DNA from: Isoetes taiwanensis
Lineage: Eukaryota > Streptophyta > Lycopodiopsida > Isoetales > Isoetaceae
DNA: 64,000 nt
Direction: 5' to 3'
Assembly (NCBI GenBank): GCA_021234155.1
Contig: JAJEKV010000056.1
Span: 1,967,330 to 2,031,329 of the forward strand
The position numbers and the translations under genes are program-made. Shown one piece after another: positions 53,230 to 63,999 of this stretch. The notes beneath the pieces were generated by a model. The model was not told the origin of the DNA. It made no database searches and was given only the letters and a program-made list of their open reading frames with translations. Every line of letters begins with the position of its first letter. Within the stretch, counting starts at the first letter, position 1.

Positions 53230-54164
53230 CCCCCTCCACGATGGCGACGAGTCCTCGGAGCTGGGGCCGGAGTACTCAAACTTGGCTTGTTCGGGTAACG
53301 TCGGTGAAACTCCGCAATTTTGTCAGGCGCATTAGACAGATTCTTGGCAGGCTCCCAGGTCCTATCACTTGGCAAGTAACCTTCCCAATCGACAAAGTAA
53401 TACAATCGTCGACGAAGAAACTTGGAGTCCAGAATCTCTCGAACCTCGAACTCCTCATGATCATCAATCTCGACTGGTGGTGGAGGTGGAGGTACTCGAT
53501 CTGGAAATGGATTCGCCATATAGGGTTCCAACAAAGACACATGGAACACTGGGTGAAGCCGAACTAATGGCGGAAGCTCAAGACGGAAAGCAGCATCACC
53601 AACTCGTTCAATGATCCGATAGGGACCTAAGCACCGGTAGTCGAGCTTGTTACAAGGGCGAGCTGTCGGCAAATCCCGACGCAAGAGCCAAACAAGATCA
53701 CCAACTGCAAAATGAGGAGCGTCCTGACGATGCTGATCTGCATGATAACGATAACGTGCTTGAGCCTGGAGGAGATGGTACTGAAGATCATCCTGGAGCA
53801 TGTGAAGCTTCTCGAGCCTGTCTTCGGCACTGGGATTGACTGAATCATATCCAGGAGCAGTGAAAGACCAATGGGGATGCATGCCGAAATTAATAAAGAA
53901 CGGAGTCTGGCCTGTGGAGGCATGGACAGAATTATTGTAAGCAAATTCTGCCAGCAGTAGCCAATCAACCCAGTCATCCTACTGATAATTGATGAAGTAT
54001 CGCAAATACTGCTCAAGTGTTTGATTAGTGCGCTCCACCTGCCCATTAGTCTCCGGGTGATGTCCGGAAGAGAGCGAACGTTCCACATGCAAGAGTTTGC
54101 ATCTATTCAGTCTGATTGCCTGCTTGATCTTATATGAGAAGTCTTGCAACCCTCGAAAATTCAT
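53230..54164 (-). pseudogene. Chromovirus integrase C-terminus with chromodomain
   Basis: 5'-truncated pol. From 54164 down: [20 protein letters not shown] (end of the DDE core, with Glu), WVDWLLLAEFAYNNSVHAST, FFINFGMHPHWSF, then 53882-53230: DRLEKLHMLQDDLQYHLLQA, VGDLVWLLRRDLPTARPCNK LDYRCLGPYRI (GPY module), HPVFHVSLLEPY, and a chromodomain FEVREILDSKFLRRRLYYFV, DWEGYLPSDRTWEPAKNL. Chromodomains direct integration to marked chromatin. One in-frame stop lies near 53978. RT and the first catalytic aspartates are absent. The frame runs through the purine tract into the LTR to 53139. Confidence 0.9.
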
Positions 54165-55331
54165 GACAAAATATTAGGGCACCACAGAGATCTTGCAACA
54201 CTAAAAAATTCATGACAAAAAGCTTTTGACAACGATGTTTAAAGGCATACTTAATAAAAGCAACGTTCAGCAAAAATCCACATTACCCCTGCATATTATG
54301 CCAGTCAATATTTCATAGACGTATCCTTATATCGCAAAGCACATATTCTCAATGACCAATCACTAAAGATGAGAAAATCATCTTAGTTTTTTCTATTAAA
54401 TTCTGATTGTTAATGCTAATTGCCATGAAAGGTGAACTCATAGAGAGCTGCAAGTACTGCCAATTCATGCATATTCATAAAGACACCAGTGACAGCTATA
54501 TTATCCAATCTATGGCAACTCCAGATCCTTGTCGTACCTTTCAGCGCCTCAGTCGTATAAAAGCCAATCATCAGGAAATTCTTTGTAAGAGAAATAGCTC
54601 TTGTCCTAGACAGTTTCAATACGTGGATTCCTGGCCTGTGGAAGGCAATTCGGGTTTTCTACAAATCATGTGGATATAACTACCTCGTGGAGCTGGGAAA
54701 TGCTAAGATTAAAGATGCAATGGCCATTGAAGGGTGATAAAGCTTGATTGGAGCCTGACATGCTGTTTAACATTTGGAAATATGTTTTCCCTCAAGCTTA
54801 TGAAACTGTTGAGCAACATCATGGTCATGAATATTTTTACACAAAAGAGTGCAGCTGCCATGGTTAAATGGACTCTTCTACATGGTTAAAAGGCCCTAAC
54901 AACATCACTTACTACGTATATCCCTGATTTAAATTCCATATGCCAATCTGTCTTCTTCTTCACTAAAAGAAAAGAAATACTAAATAAATGAAACCTCCAT
55001 AATCTATAGAAATGTGTCTTTTGAACAAATCATGCCTCTCGGTTTCAAAAACCTCATTGCAAACAACAAATCACCCCTCAACATTGATTACATAAACACT
55101 TTCGTACTGTACGATACATGAATGAAGATGTTAGAATAAAAAAAACTTTTGAACCTAGGCTAATAATACAAGAAAGTTACGCTCTCCGAATACATCCACT
55201 ATTAACATCCAATCCCATAGGTTTATGCCATACTTTTTATACACAATATTATTCGGCACGGTCCAGAGTAATTGCGCATGCATCAATGGCTCCTCCAAAG
55301 GGCAACCCATTGATGCGTTAGCATCTTGTTC
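54165..55331. other. No gene seen
   Basis: AT-rich sequence upstream of the truncated chromovirus. ATTCATGACAAAA occurs at 54160 and 54208, a small direct repeat. No feature otherwise. Confidence 0.4.
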
Positions 55332-55464
55332 CCTTTTTGAAGTACAAGGAATAATTGAATTTCATCCTAGGAAGAAGGAATCTTATAGATATAGGTACAT
55401 CTTTGATTTAAATAAGGTAGGTACATCTAGAATTCAAAGGGAAGTTTGCATTAAGAAAGCTTGC

Positions 55465-55995
55465 ATCTATGACCGAGGTGAAAAGAATATTGCATCTTGC
55501 AATCTTTGCTGACGAAGTTCTTGTTCAATTTCTTCATCAATCTTTAATGTAGCGTTAATGGTCCATGGTAACAAGCTGTTCCATATTGATATTCTATCAT
55601 CTAATTGAGAGAAAATAGAGCCAAAAAATGGAACATACCCTATAAGAAACTCTGCTACATTTTTAGCCTTTGTATTTTAAAGAAGAGAAGATGCTTACTT
55701 GTGATGGAACATACCCCATAAGAAACTTTGCTACATTCCTAGCCTTTGTATTTTAAAGAAAAGAAGATGCTTACTTATGTACAGTGATGATAAAAAACTA
55801 TTCTAGCCCCTTGTCAGAAGCTCTTGTGGATACAATGTGGAAATGAGGGACGTGAAAAAGATTTCCAGCTTCTAGTTGTGCATGAATTCTATGTCCTTTT
55901 TAACAACTTGGACTCTTCCACTTCCAAGTCACCTGGTAAGCTCCAACTACGAAAATTCCAATTCCTGGGAACACATTGCACCCTGCACAAGATTT
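55465..55995 (-). pseudogene. 11S-globulin-like cupin pseudogene (exons 3 and 4)
   Basis: Exon 4 is readable at 55465-55612 (IWNSLLPWTINATLKIDEEI, EQELRQQRLQDAIFFSPRS, stop). Exon 3 is recognisable but broken at about 55770-55985 (GSGRVQVVKK, GAMCS at its start). Between them an 80-bp stretch (AAGAAACTxTGCTACAT...AGAAGATGCTTACTTxTG) is duplicated at about 55655 and 55725. Exons 1 and 2 are missing; at 56018 repeat R begins. A partial tandem duplicate of the adjacent intact gene. Confidence 0.8.
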
Positions 55996-56017
55996 GAATA
56001 TATGTGTGTTGTGCTCC

Positions 56018-56400
56018 TTAATTTGGTCCCATAGGCCAGTTGGTCTGCATGGATGATAAAATCAATGCAATTCTATTCTATTAGGAAGGTACCTGGTTAC
56101 CATTGATTCGGATTAAGAATTCAAGTATTATCCCGGAGCTCATAATTAGAACTCTCAAACTGGTTGCTTCCCACAATTAGATTTTCTTCTCACCTGAACC
56201 ACTCAATTATTTACTCCTCTGGAGGAAGCTCCAACAATCCAACTTTAGCCTTCCTCCTATAGTTCTTGTTGCAACTTTAGCCTTCCTCCTATAGTTCTTG
56301 TTGCAACTGTCATTCTATCATGCCTGGTTGCAGAAGCTCCAAATTCACAACCAAGTATTGGCCTTTTTAGGCCGCCAATATTTGGTTTAATTTTTTTATT
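56018..56400 (+). repeat. Repeat R, copy 3
   Basis: Diverged copy of 48967-49450, located between the pseudogene and the intact cupin gene. Contains its own 41-bp duplication (CAACTTTAGCCTTCCTCCTATAG at 56238 and 56272). Confidence 0.7.
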
Positions 56401-56652
56401 CACTTGTCCCCCCTCAACCAAAATCTTGTAAAACACATAAACAAATCTTATCTGTTCACAATAATTAAAAAAACCAAAATCATTATTTTCCTTTTTTTAA
56501 GTACAATAATTAAAAAAAAAACAAAATCATTAACTTTTTTCATTGAATTTCATCTTAGGAAGAAGGAATCTTATAGGTATAGCTACATCTATGATCCAAA
56601 AGAATCGGTACATCTAGAATTCAAAAGGGAAGTTTGCATCAAGAAAGCTTGC

Positions 56653-56726
56653 ATCTATGATCGAGGTGGAAAGAATATTGCATCTTGGAATCTATGATCG
56701 AGGTGGAAAGAATATTGCATCTTGTA
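56653..56726. repeat. 37-bp tandem duplication over the cupin stop codon
   Basis: ATCTATGATCGAGGTGGAAA... at 56653-56689 is repeated at 56690-56726. The 3' copy codes for the C-terminus and stop; the other lies in the 3' UTR. Pseudogene copies have only one unit, so the duplication is specific to this gene. Confidence 0.85.
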
Positions 56727-58167
56727 ATCTTTGCTGACGAAGTTCTTGTTCCATTTCTTCATCAACCTTGAATGCAGCTTTAATGGTCCATGATGACAAG
56801 CTCTTCCATATTGAGGTCTTACCACCCAATTGAGAGAAAATAGGGCTGAAAAATGCAACAAAACCCATAAGAAACTCTCCTACACTGCTAGCCTTTGTAT
56901 TTTAAAGAAAAGAAGATGCTTACTTGTGTGCAGTGATGATAGAAAACCATTCTAGTCCTTTGTCACAAGCTCTTTTGGATACAATGTGGAAACGAGGGAC
57001 GATGAAAAGATTTCCAGCTTCTAGTTGTGCATCAATCACTCTATGTCCTTCATTGTTTACAACTTGGACTCTTCCACTTCCCCTTGTTATGTAAGTCACC
57101 TGGTAAGCTCCATCTGCGGAAAATCCTGGGGAACACATTGCACCCTGCACTTGAAAACAAGCTTTGAAAATTAAAATAAAAAAAAGGGAGCAGAAAACTT
57201 GAAAAAAGGCAACATTATAATAGTGTCATGTGGGAACAAAAGTGTCATTCCTTTAGTTTGGTTGCTAAGATTAAAGACAAAAGAAAAAAAGGGGAATTAA
57301 AAAAAGGATACCGCATCCAACTTGACAAGATCTGCACCCAACTGCAGATGTTTAAGAATGGCAAGATCGCTTGGAAGATTGACAACCCGTCCTCCATTTT
57401 TGACATCCACATCTGGCGATTCATCTTCACAGTTGAATGCAAATTCTCCAAAAGGAGCTGTTTTGCAATCGTAATTTAAATCCGCATCATCAGGAAATTT
57501 AATACCCTCATCTACCTTCACAAATAAAGCCCCTTTCTGGCTCCCTAGAATCTGTTTTACTTTTTCCTCTTCCAAATCCCAGGCTTGTGCCAGAAAATCT
57601 GTGCTGAAACCTTGCATCACGCTCTTTCCTCCAAAAAGATGGAATTCCTGTTTTATTTAAGTACGTTAATAGCCATGCATTGCATAAAATTTGGAAAATA
57701 TTTGATGCACAACATACAGTGGATTCTCCATCTCGAATAGATTTAGATGTATCTCCAAGAATTAGCACAGAAAGCTGATCAGATCCATTGTTAAACCACC
57801 AGTTTACAGAGCCCTGGGGAATGCATAATGCATCCCCTTTTTTAATCTTTTTCACATATTCTTGGCTACTGCCTGGAAAAACCACTCCAACTCTTCCTTC
57901 TCCTGAATTAACAAAACAAGATGAGTATTGTATTGAATCTAATGGATGATCCAAAGAAACATAAGCAAAACCTTGGAAAACATAAAAAATCTGGTGCGCA
58001 TCAGAGTACTTTGGCAGCGAAAAAGCACGAGGGTTTAGAAAAAAACGGGCAGCGCAAACCCTAGCGGCTTTTAGCATTCCGCTATCGCTGCTCCATAGCT
58101 CTAAAGAGCCAGCTTCTGATGCAAATACTTGTTTGGGCATCTGCGGAGCCAGGAATGATTCCGCCAT
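56692..58167 (-). CDS. 11S-globulin-like (legumin-type) bicupin, four exons
   Basis: Apparently intact host gene of 386 residues. Exons: 57718-58167, 57312-57647, 56924-57144, 56692-56845, all with GT-AG introns and compatible phases. Start MAESFLAPQMPKQVFASEAG; the longer in-frame MYYLA- start lacks family support. The first cupin domain is SLPKYSDAHQIFYVFQGFAY to KKGDALCIPQGSVNWWFNNG. The second is GAMCSPGFSADGAYQVTYIT, GSGRVQVVNNEGHRVIDAQL, EAGNLFIVPRFHIVSKRA, then GGKTSIWKSLSSWTIKAAFK and the typical end DAIFFPPRS. It matches plant glutelin type-D/12S-like cupins (Arabidopsis At1g07750 type) in length and layout. No signal peptide is seen, unlike true seed-storage 11S globulins, so a cytosolic role is likely. 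Confidence 0.92.
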
Positions 58168-58204
58168 AGCCAAATAATACAACTAGAATGAAGAGCAGTT
58201 TGCA

Positions 58205-58213
58205 GTTTATAAT
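58205..58213 (-). promoter_or_regulatory. Possible TATA box of the cupin gene
   Basis: ATTATAAAC on the minus strand, about 40 bp upstream of the chosen ATG at 58167. This would leave a very short 5' UTR, so confidence is low. Confidence 0.3.
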
Positions 58214-59058
58214 ACCAACAGTAATGGCGAATACAAAGGGAACCGAATTATCGCATCTAATTTAAGTGAAGCTTATCCTTACAAATTTAGAGACATGCAA
58301 TGCATTGGCTTTCTAATCCAACAAATTTAGAGACATGCAATAGCCCTCTCATCTGTAGATCATTCTACTAACAATTGCATTTTACCTTCTAGAGTAAAAG
58401 ACATGGCTAAATATTGAAGGGCTAAACCCTTGGGAGGTGGGTTGGTAGAATATGTCGTTTGATGTACCATTTCGAGGGCCTAGAATAAAATTCCCCCTGT
58501 ATTGTGTGGCATTTAGTGAGGGCTCAATTTATCGCCGATTACCATGAGATGGTGTTCTGACTGTCCATGGGCTACTAGCCCATGCTTCTTCGTTGCCTCA
58601 AGACCATGGCGTGCTGCCCCATCAGGAGTGGGGTCTGGTGCCCGAGCTCCACCAGTCGTAGGTGCCTCCCTGCTTTTCCAAAAAAGGGTCTTAATTAGGT
58701 TACCCCTACAATATATCATTCGTGAAACCATTTTGTTTCCACGATAGAGGCTATGGCTCTTCTACGATTGCTTGTGGTGGGATTGAGCGTTCTGGATGCG
58801 TTTTTCTTCTCAAGACTTTTATGCATCCAGCTATGGTGGAGCCTTGATGATTCATTGCCTTCTTTTGTTTGTGTTTCCTCTCTATATAGTTCTATTTCTT
58901 CCGCAAATGAGCAGGTTTTTTGCCAGAATAAGCAGATTAAAATAGAGGCTCCCTTTATCCTCTATGGGCAGGGTTTAATCTTGTATTTTGAAATTGTATA
59001 GGAGTTCTTAAATCTTGCCAAAAGAAAAAGGGGCTAGCTCATATGTCAATATGGTAAT

Positions 59059-59159
59059 GGTTCTATTCAGCATGAATAGAACCATCATTCTTGGGAAAGG
59101 GACGCCAAGAATGATATTGATATCATTCTTGGCATCCCTTTCCCAAGAATGTTCTATTC
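59059..59159. repeat. Nested hairpins (foldback)
   Basis: 59074-59159 folds on itself around GATATTGATATC: left arm GAATAGAACCATCATTCTTG..GGGACGCCAAGAATGATA, right arm TATCATTCTTGGCATCCC..CAAGAATGTTCTATTC, with two or three mismatches over about 40 bp. A second perfect 11-bp hairpin, GGTTCTATTCA-GCA-TGAATAGAACC, overlaps it at 59059-59083. Confidence 0.85.
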
Positions 59160-59874
59160 ATCTATTAATTTAGCTTTACTGGAAGATGATGCTACAGTAA
59201 TTGCTCTGAATATGCTCTTCCGATGCAACATTCTTTCAAAATTTGCAAACTGTGCCATCCTTAATTTAGGGTTCAGTTTCACCTTTGCTACAAAAATTTA
59301 TGAATATCAGGCATCTGGTTATCCTTTCCATTCGCTTGTCCTAATAGAAAATCAGAGGGTAAACTAAGCAGTCAACATGTAACAGATAAGATGAATTTTT
59401 ACGTCCACGGGAACCCAAATAATGAGTTTATTCAATGTCCTTTTTCTCCAAATAATTTTATAGCATGGCATTGATTCTAAGTCCACAACCTTGATTTCAC
59501 TTTAATCCTATTTTTGCTAAGGAAATATCATTGTCAAGATTTAAGTACACAAATGGAAATATTGAGGCCATTTTGAGCTTTTCCGCTAGTGTGTTTTCAC
59601 TTTAATGAAGTTGGGACAGACAAAAATATCCTTTCATTACAAATAGCTGGACCTTTCTCTTTGCTTTCATGGCTATTTATTTTAAAGAGTTTTTTCTTGT
59701 ATCTTGCTTTGAAATGAGAACATAGGCATCATTGTGTATAGGAAAACTACCAGAATGCCCTTACAAGTTTTGGTAATTACCAAATTGCCCTTGCATATTT
59801 TAAAATTACCATATGCCCCCTCTTACACACTATATTTGGAGACGATATGGTAATCTTAAAACATATAAAGGCAA

Positions 59875-59982
59875 TTTGGTAATTATCAACACTTGTAGGG
59901 ACATTTTAGTAGTTTTTTCTTGTGTAAATTTGGTAATTATCAACACTTGTAGGGACATTTTAGTAGTTTTTTCTTGTGTAAA
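59875..59982. repeat. 54-bp tandem duplication
   Basis: TTTGGTAATTATCAACACTTG...TTGTGTAAA repeated at 59875 and 59929, identical by eye. It lies in TGGTAATTACCAAATTGCCC-type sequence often flanking plant repeats. Confidence 0.9.
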
Positions 59983-60024
59983 TGTTAAAAACCAGTATTG
60001 ACAGACCTACGTGGGAGGAAAAAT

Positions 60025-60114
60025 GAAGTCTAATCGATTTTATGGGCAGATGGATCTGTTTTAGTTCATGAAGTCTAATCGATTTTATGGGCAGATGGAT
60101 CTGTTTTAGTTCAT
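60025..60114. repeat. 45-bp tandem duplication
   Basis: GAAGTCTAATCGATTTTATG... at 60025 and 60070, identical. Probably recent. Confidence 0.9.
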
Positions 60115-61057
60115 GAAATGACAACTTATGAAATATAAAATGGTTTTATTCATAACAGGAGTAGAGCAACAGTGCTTAAGTTCACACATCATAGTTACGT
60201 TCATTTCTTCTCCAATTTGTGTGTTATTGTAGTGTTATGACCACGTGCAAGTTTTTCTATCTGGCTCAAACTTGGCAGGGTGATTACCTAATATTGGATC
60301 ATACAAGTTATCTACTAAATGAGCTAATGTTAATATAGGACCATTTCAAGTTTTTGAATGCATGCATCAATGTCTGTGACACTAGAATGGAATCAAATGG
60401 ATTGGTGAAGTGCTAGTTTGGAACTAGGCTCTGGGCATAATATGAAACATGCACGCATAGACTACATTGATAAGAACCAACAAGGTGCTCAAAGCACTAT
60501 GGATTGCCCCTATTTTATGAGTGTATAGATAGTTTGCATCATTCTCTATTCTATTTCTCGTTGAATAAGTGGGGATTAGGGACTTGAACTTTATCTTTTG
60601 TGTTTGTGTGTTCTTATCTTTGTTTATAGCTAGTACAAGAAGAAAGGCATATCATATAAGAACCTAGGACTTCTATTTTGATAACAATGCATCATCAAAG
60701 TCCTTTTTATTGAGAAAGCATGTTCCATTCATTGATTTGGAATCATGAGTCTTACTATTCGAGACATGTTATTATATTGTATTGTTCTTGCATTCCTCTT
60801 TTGAAAATTTACAAGCTCATATGTTAGTGCTCCTGCAGTCACCCCATATATGTTGTTAGTACATAGTGCCTCCAAGAATGTTGATCCAAATAACTGACCA
60901 AGATGAACATCCAACAATGTGCCCTTTAAAAACAAAAAAAAAAAACAGTTATGCAACTTATTTTTAAATTTCATATAGTACAGAATATAACTAACTTGTT
61001 ACCTATGATTATGTTGGCAACCTTCTTGGACATCTTATGGTCAAGAAGTGAGAAGTT

Positions 61058-61325
61058 ACTCACGGTATGCGCCAGAGCATCGACCTAAAATTTAGATCAG
61101 GCCCCAGGCGCACACCGTGAGTATTTCACATCAAAAGTGGTCCTAAACATCTCCAAACTGGACAAGTAAGGGGTCAATCTTACATATCTCGGTGAGACCA
61201 TCATGTTTTGACCCTCAATTCATCCTGTTTAGATAAGTTTTGACCAAATAGAGCCAAATTACTCACGGTATCCGCCAGGACCTCGACCTAAAATTTAAGT
61301 CAGCCTTCTAGCGCACACCGTGAGT
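61058..61325. repeat. Pair of ACTCACGGT foldbacks
   Basis: 61058-61122 and 61261-61325 are each about 65 bp with inverse ends (ACTCACGGTATGCGCC ... GGCGCACACCGTGAGT) and the shared centre TCGACCTAAAATTTA. They sit 203 bp apart, so the whole block also has inverse ends and could be a MITE whose TIRs are themselves hairpins. Confidence 0.7.
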
Positions 61326-61378
61326 ATTTTCAGCATTATCTCTTTCATGCTACCTCCAATTGACCTCAAATATATAGA

Positions 61379-61640
61379 TTATATGTAATCGATCCTACGG
61401 TTCAGGTTAATTTGATCCTGATCGTCGGTCCGAGATCCTACGGCTCACGTTGCTTTGGGACACATCCTACGGTGCACAGGGCTTTGGAAATTATATGTAA
61501 TAGATTTTGCGGTCCAGATTGTGCTTGATCCTGATCGTCGATCCAGGATCTTACGGCTCACATGGCTTAGCACATATCCTACGGTGCACATGACTTTGGG
61601 AATTATATGTAATAGATCCTATGGCTCATGTTGCTTTAAT
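61379..61640. repeat. 112-bp tandem repeat, about 2.3 units
   Basis: ATTATATGTAATxGATxxT recurs at 61379, 61491 and 61603. Inside, TGATCCTGATCGTCG and CATCCTACGGTGCACA are conserved. Confidence 0.85.
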
Positions 61641-61810
61641 TATTGTTTTTATGTTGTGTGGGGGATTTGAACCCTAGTCAGTGACCCTCTAACCCCCTAT
61701 TGTAACCACTAGATCAAGCATTAATTCTATGCATAATTTATGTTTCAAATATACTTAAGGGTAATATTCTAATTAAGATAAAATAGTATAACATTCTAGC
61801 TAGTTCAATA

Positions 61811-62530
61811 GAGTTCTAGAATGTTCTGGAAGGCTCTAGAAAGTTCTAGAATCTTCTAGAACGTTCCAAAATATTCTAGAAAATTCTAGAACATAAGAGA
61901 ATCTAGGGGAATCTAAGAAAATTCTTCTAGAAAGTTCCAAATTGTTTTAATAAGTTCTAGAATGTTCTAGAATATAGAGGAACCTATGAGAATGTAAAAG
62001 AATCTAGGGAAATACTTCCAGAAAGTTCTAAGATATTTTGAAAGTCTCAGAATGTTCCCGAAAAAGTTCTAGAATGTAAGGAATCCAGGGGAATCTAACA
62101 GAATCTAAGAAATCTAATAAAATGTAGGAGAATCTAGAAAAATATTTACAAGCCTAGGGGAATCTCTTAAAATCTAAGGGATCTAAGGGAATCTTCATAA
62201 AATCTAAGGGAATCTAAGAAAATGTTGATGAAATCTTAGAGTATTTGGGGGAATCTTTATAGAATCTCTTTGAATCTCATATAATGTAAGGGAACCTAGG
62301 GCAATCTCATAAAATCTAAAGGGATCTAAGGGAATCTAAGAGGATCTAAGGGGATCTTCATAGAATCTTCATAGAATCTTGGAGAATCTATAGAAATCTA
62401 ATGAAATCTAAAGGGAATCTTATAAAATTTAGAGGAATCTCCACGAAAACTCCAAGAGAACCTTGGTAGAGTCTTAGAGAATCTATGAATTTAGAGTATT
62501 CTCAAGAGATTCTTTTAGAATGTAGGGCAC
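61811..62530. repeat. TTCTAGAA decamer array grading into GAATCTAAGG array
   Basis: 61811-61890 is eight consecutive decamers NNTTCTAGAA, two of them imperfect (GGCTCTAGAA, CGTTCCAAAA). Further TTCTAGAA copies follow to about 62070, then GAATCTAAGGGAATCT-like units to 62530. The strict 10-bp phase equals a heat-shock-element array (TTCnnGAAnn). Confidence 0.85.
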
Positions 62531-62599
62531 GACAAGAACTTGCAGCATAGGAACATGCTAAAACTCAAACATGCACCGTAGGACGCATTAAATTTCTTG

Positions 62600-62609
62600 T
62601 ATATAAATA
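62600..62609 (+). promoter_or_regulatory. TATA box upstream of gypsy gag
   Basis: TATATAAATA, 128 bp before the gag ORF and about 70 bp after the TTC/GAA-derived array. GAG sequence may be reached through a splice acceptor GTGTATGCAG at 62728-62737. Confidence 0.45.
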
Positions 62610-62727
62610 CATTTTGTTTGGCATTCCAAATGTTTTGTTGATGTATTTTGTTTCCACAACTATATCAGCAAACACATAATGCAATAAAACAAACAAAGCT
62701 AACCAACCGTAAGGCTATGATCTACTT

Positions 62728-63999
62728 GTGTATGCAGCTAGAGGTCCAGGAACAGCTGAACAAGACCGGCGAGTCCATAGAGGTGAAGAGACGCCAGTCA
62801 GACAGCACCTAGCAAGGAACCTATACGAAGAATTCGGTCCCATGACTCCCGAAGAGGAGATGTCACAGATGAGATCCGATCTTCAAGAGATAAAGGCCTT
62901 TTTAGCAGCACAAGCAGCAGTTGGGCCAGACCACAACGTCCAGTTGCCGCAAGCACCACCTCAAAAAACGGGAAAGGATAAGAAGAAAAGCAAGAGAAGG
63001 AGGTCCCCTAGCACAGAATCCTCTGACACAAGCTCGGATTCGGACTCTGATTCCGAGGAAGAGGTGGAACAAGTGCAGGACCGTAGAGACAGCAGACACA
63101 GGGACACAAGGACCTCAGACTACCAGAAGAAAGTAGATTCCTCACTGAGCAATGTATGGAAGGCAAGAAAGCTCGAACAATTCTCAGGTGACAGTCGGTC
63201 AGGCATGGAGGCAGAGGCCTGGCTGGACGAGATGAGGGAATATGGGAATGTATACGGAATGAAGGACAAAGACAAAGGCAGGGTGGCTACAGCCAACCTT
63301 AAAGGAGCAGCCAGGATATGGTAGAAGGGCTATGCCAAGGCCCATGGATTGAGCAGGGATAGCTGCAGATTCAAGAAATTTTCAAAGGCATTCAAGTGCC
63401 ACTATGTGCCAAGGGAGCACAAATGCCACATGATGCAGCAATTCTATCGGCTACAGCAGGGCAACAAGTCCGTGCAGAAATACACGGAAGAGTTCATGAA
63501 ACTGAGGCTTTATGTGCCGAAGCTGAGTGAACGCCATGCAGTGGAAGGGTACATCGAGGGATTAAACGATGAAATAAGGAAGCTGGTAAGAGCAATTAAT
63601 CCTCGAACAGTATCAGAGGCAGAATCGAGCCTGTAAGGATCCGGCCCTCAGAGCGGTGGGCAGAAACAGCAGTACTACCAGGACAAGGGCAAAGCTTCGG
63701 GAAGTTATAGCCCTAGGGCAGCTAGTCCAGGACCAGCAAAAGCTCCATACAGTGGCAATTATGGGAAGCAGCAGGAAAAGAAATAGGTATCCTTCAAGGA
63801 TAAGCCGCATCAAGAAGGATCAAACTACTCGAAAGCGGTGCAATCCTTTTTACAAGCAATGCCTAAGGAGAAGAGGCAGGAGTGTATTGAGAAACAGCTC
63901 TGCTTCAAGTGCTTCCAGCTAGGCGACAGAACATTACACTGCCCTTTCGTCATGAATGCGGCATTAGCAGAGTTGGGTGGATGGGAGACTCCCTCTGAC
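62728..63999 (+). pseudogene. Gypsy gag, running off the window
   Basis: Retrotransposon Gag on the plus strand. 62728-63324: EEFGPMTPEEEMSQMRSDLQ, a KKKSKRRR basic patch, a Ser/Asp/Glu tract, then the Gag domain KARKLEQFSGDSRSGMEAEA WLDEMREYG and NLKGAARIW. After an in-frame TAG at 63322-63324 it goes on: FKKFSKAFKCHYVPREHKCH, QFYRLQQGNKSVQKYTEEFM, LYVPKLSERHAVEGYIEGLN. Further stops lie at 63634 and 63784. A zinc knuckle CFKCFQLGDRTLHCP is at about 63900-63945. Protease and pol would follow beyond 64000. Confidence 0.85.

Larger units (their letters stand above)
58260..61050. other. Non-coding stretch with small repeats
   Basis: No gene recognised. 58440-58750 resembles a decayed LTR-type promoter region (GGGCTCAATTTATCGCCGATTACC, then TTAGGTTACCCCTACAATAT) but has no partner. 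Remaining sequence is AT-rich; the hairpin and duplications are listed separately. Confidence 0.4.
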
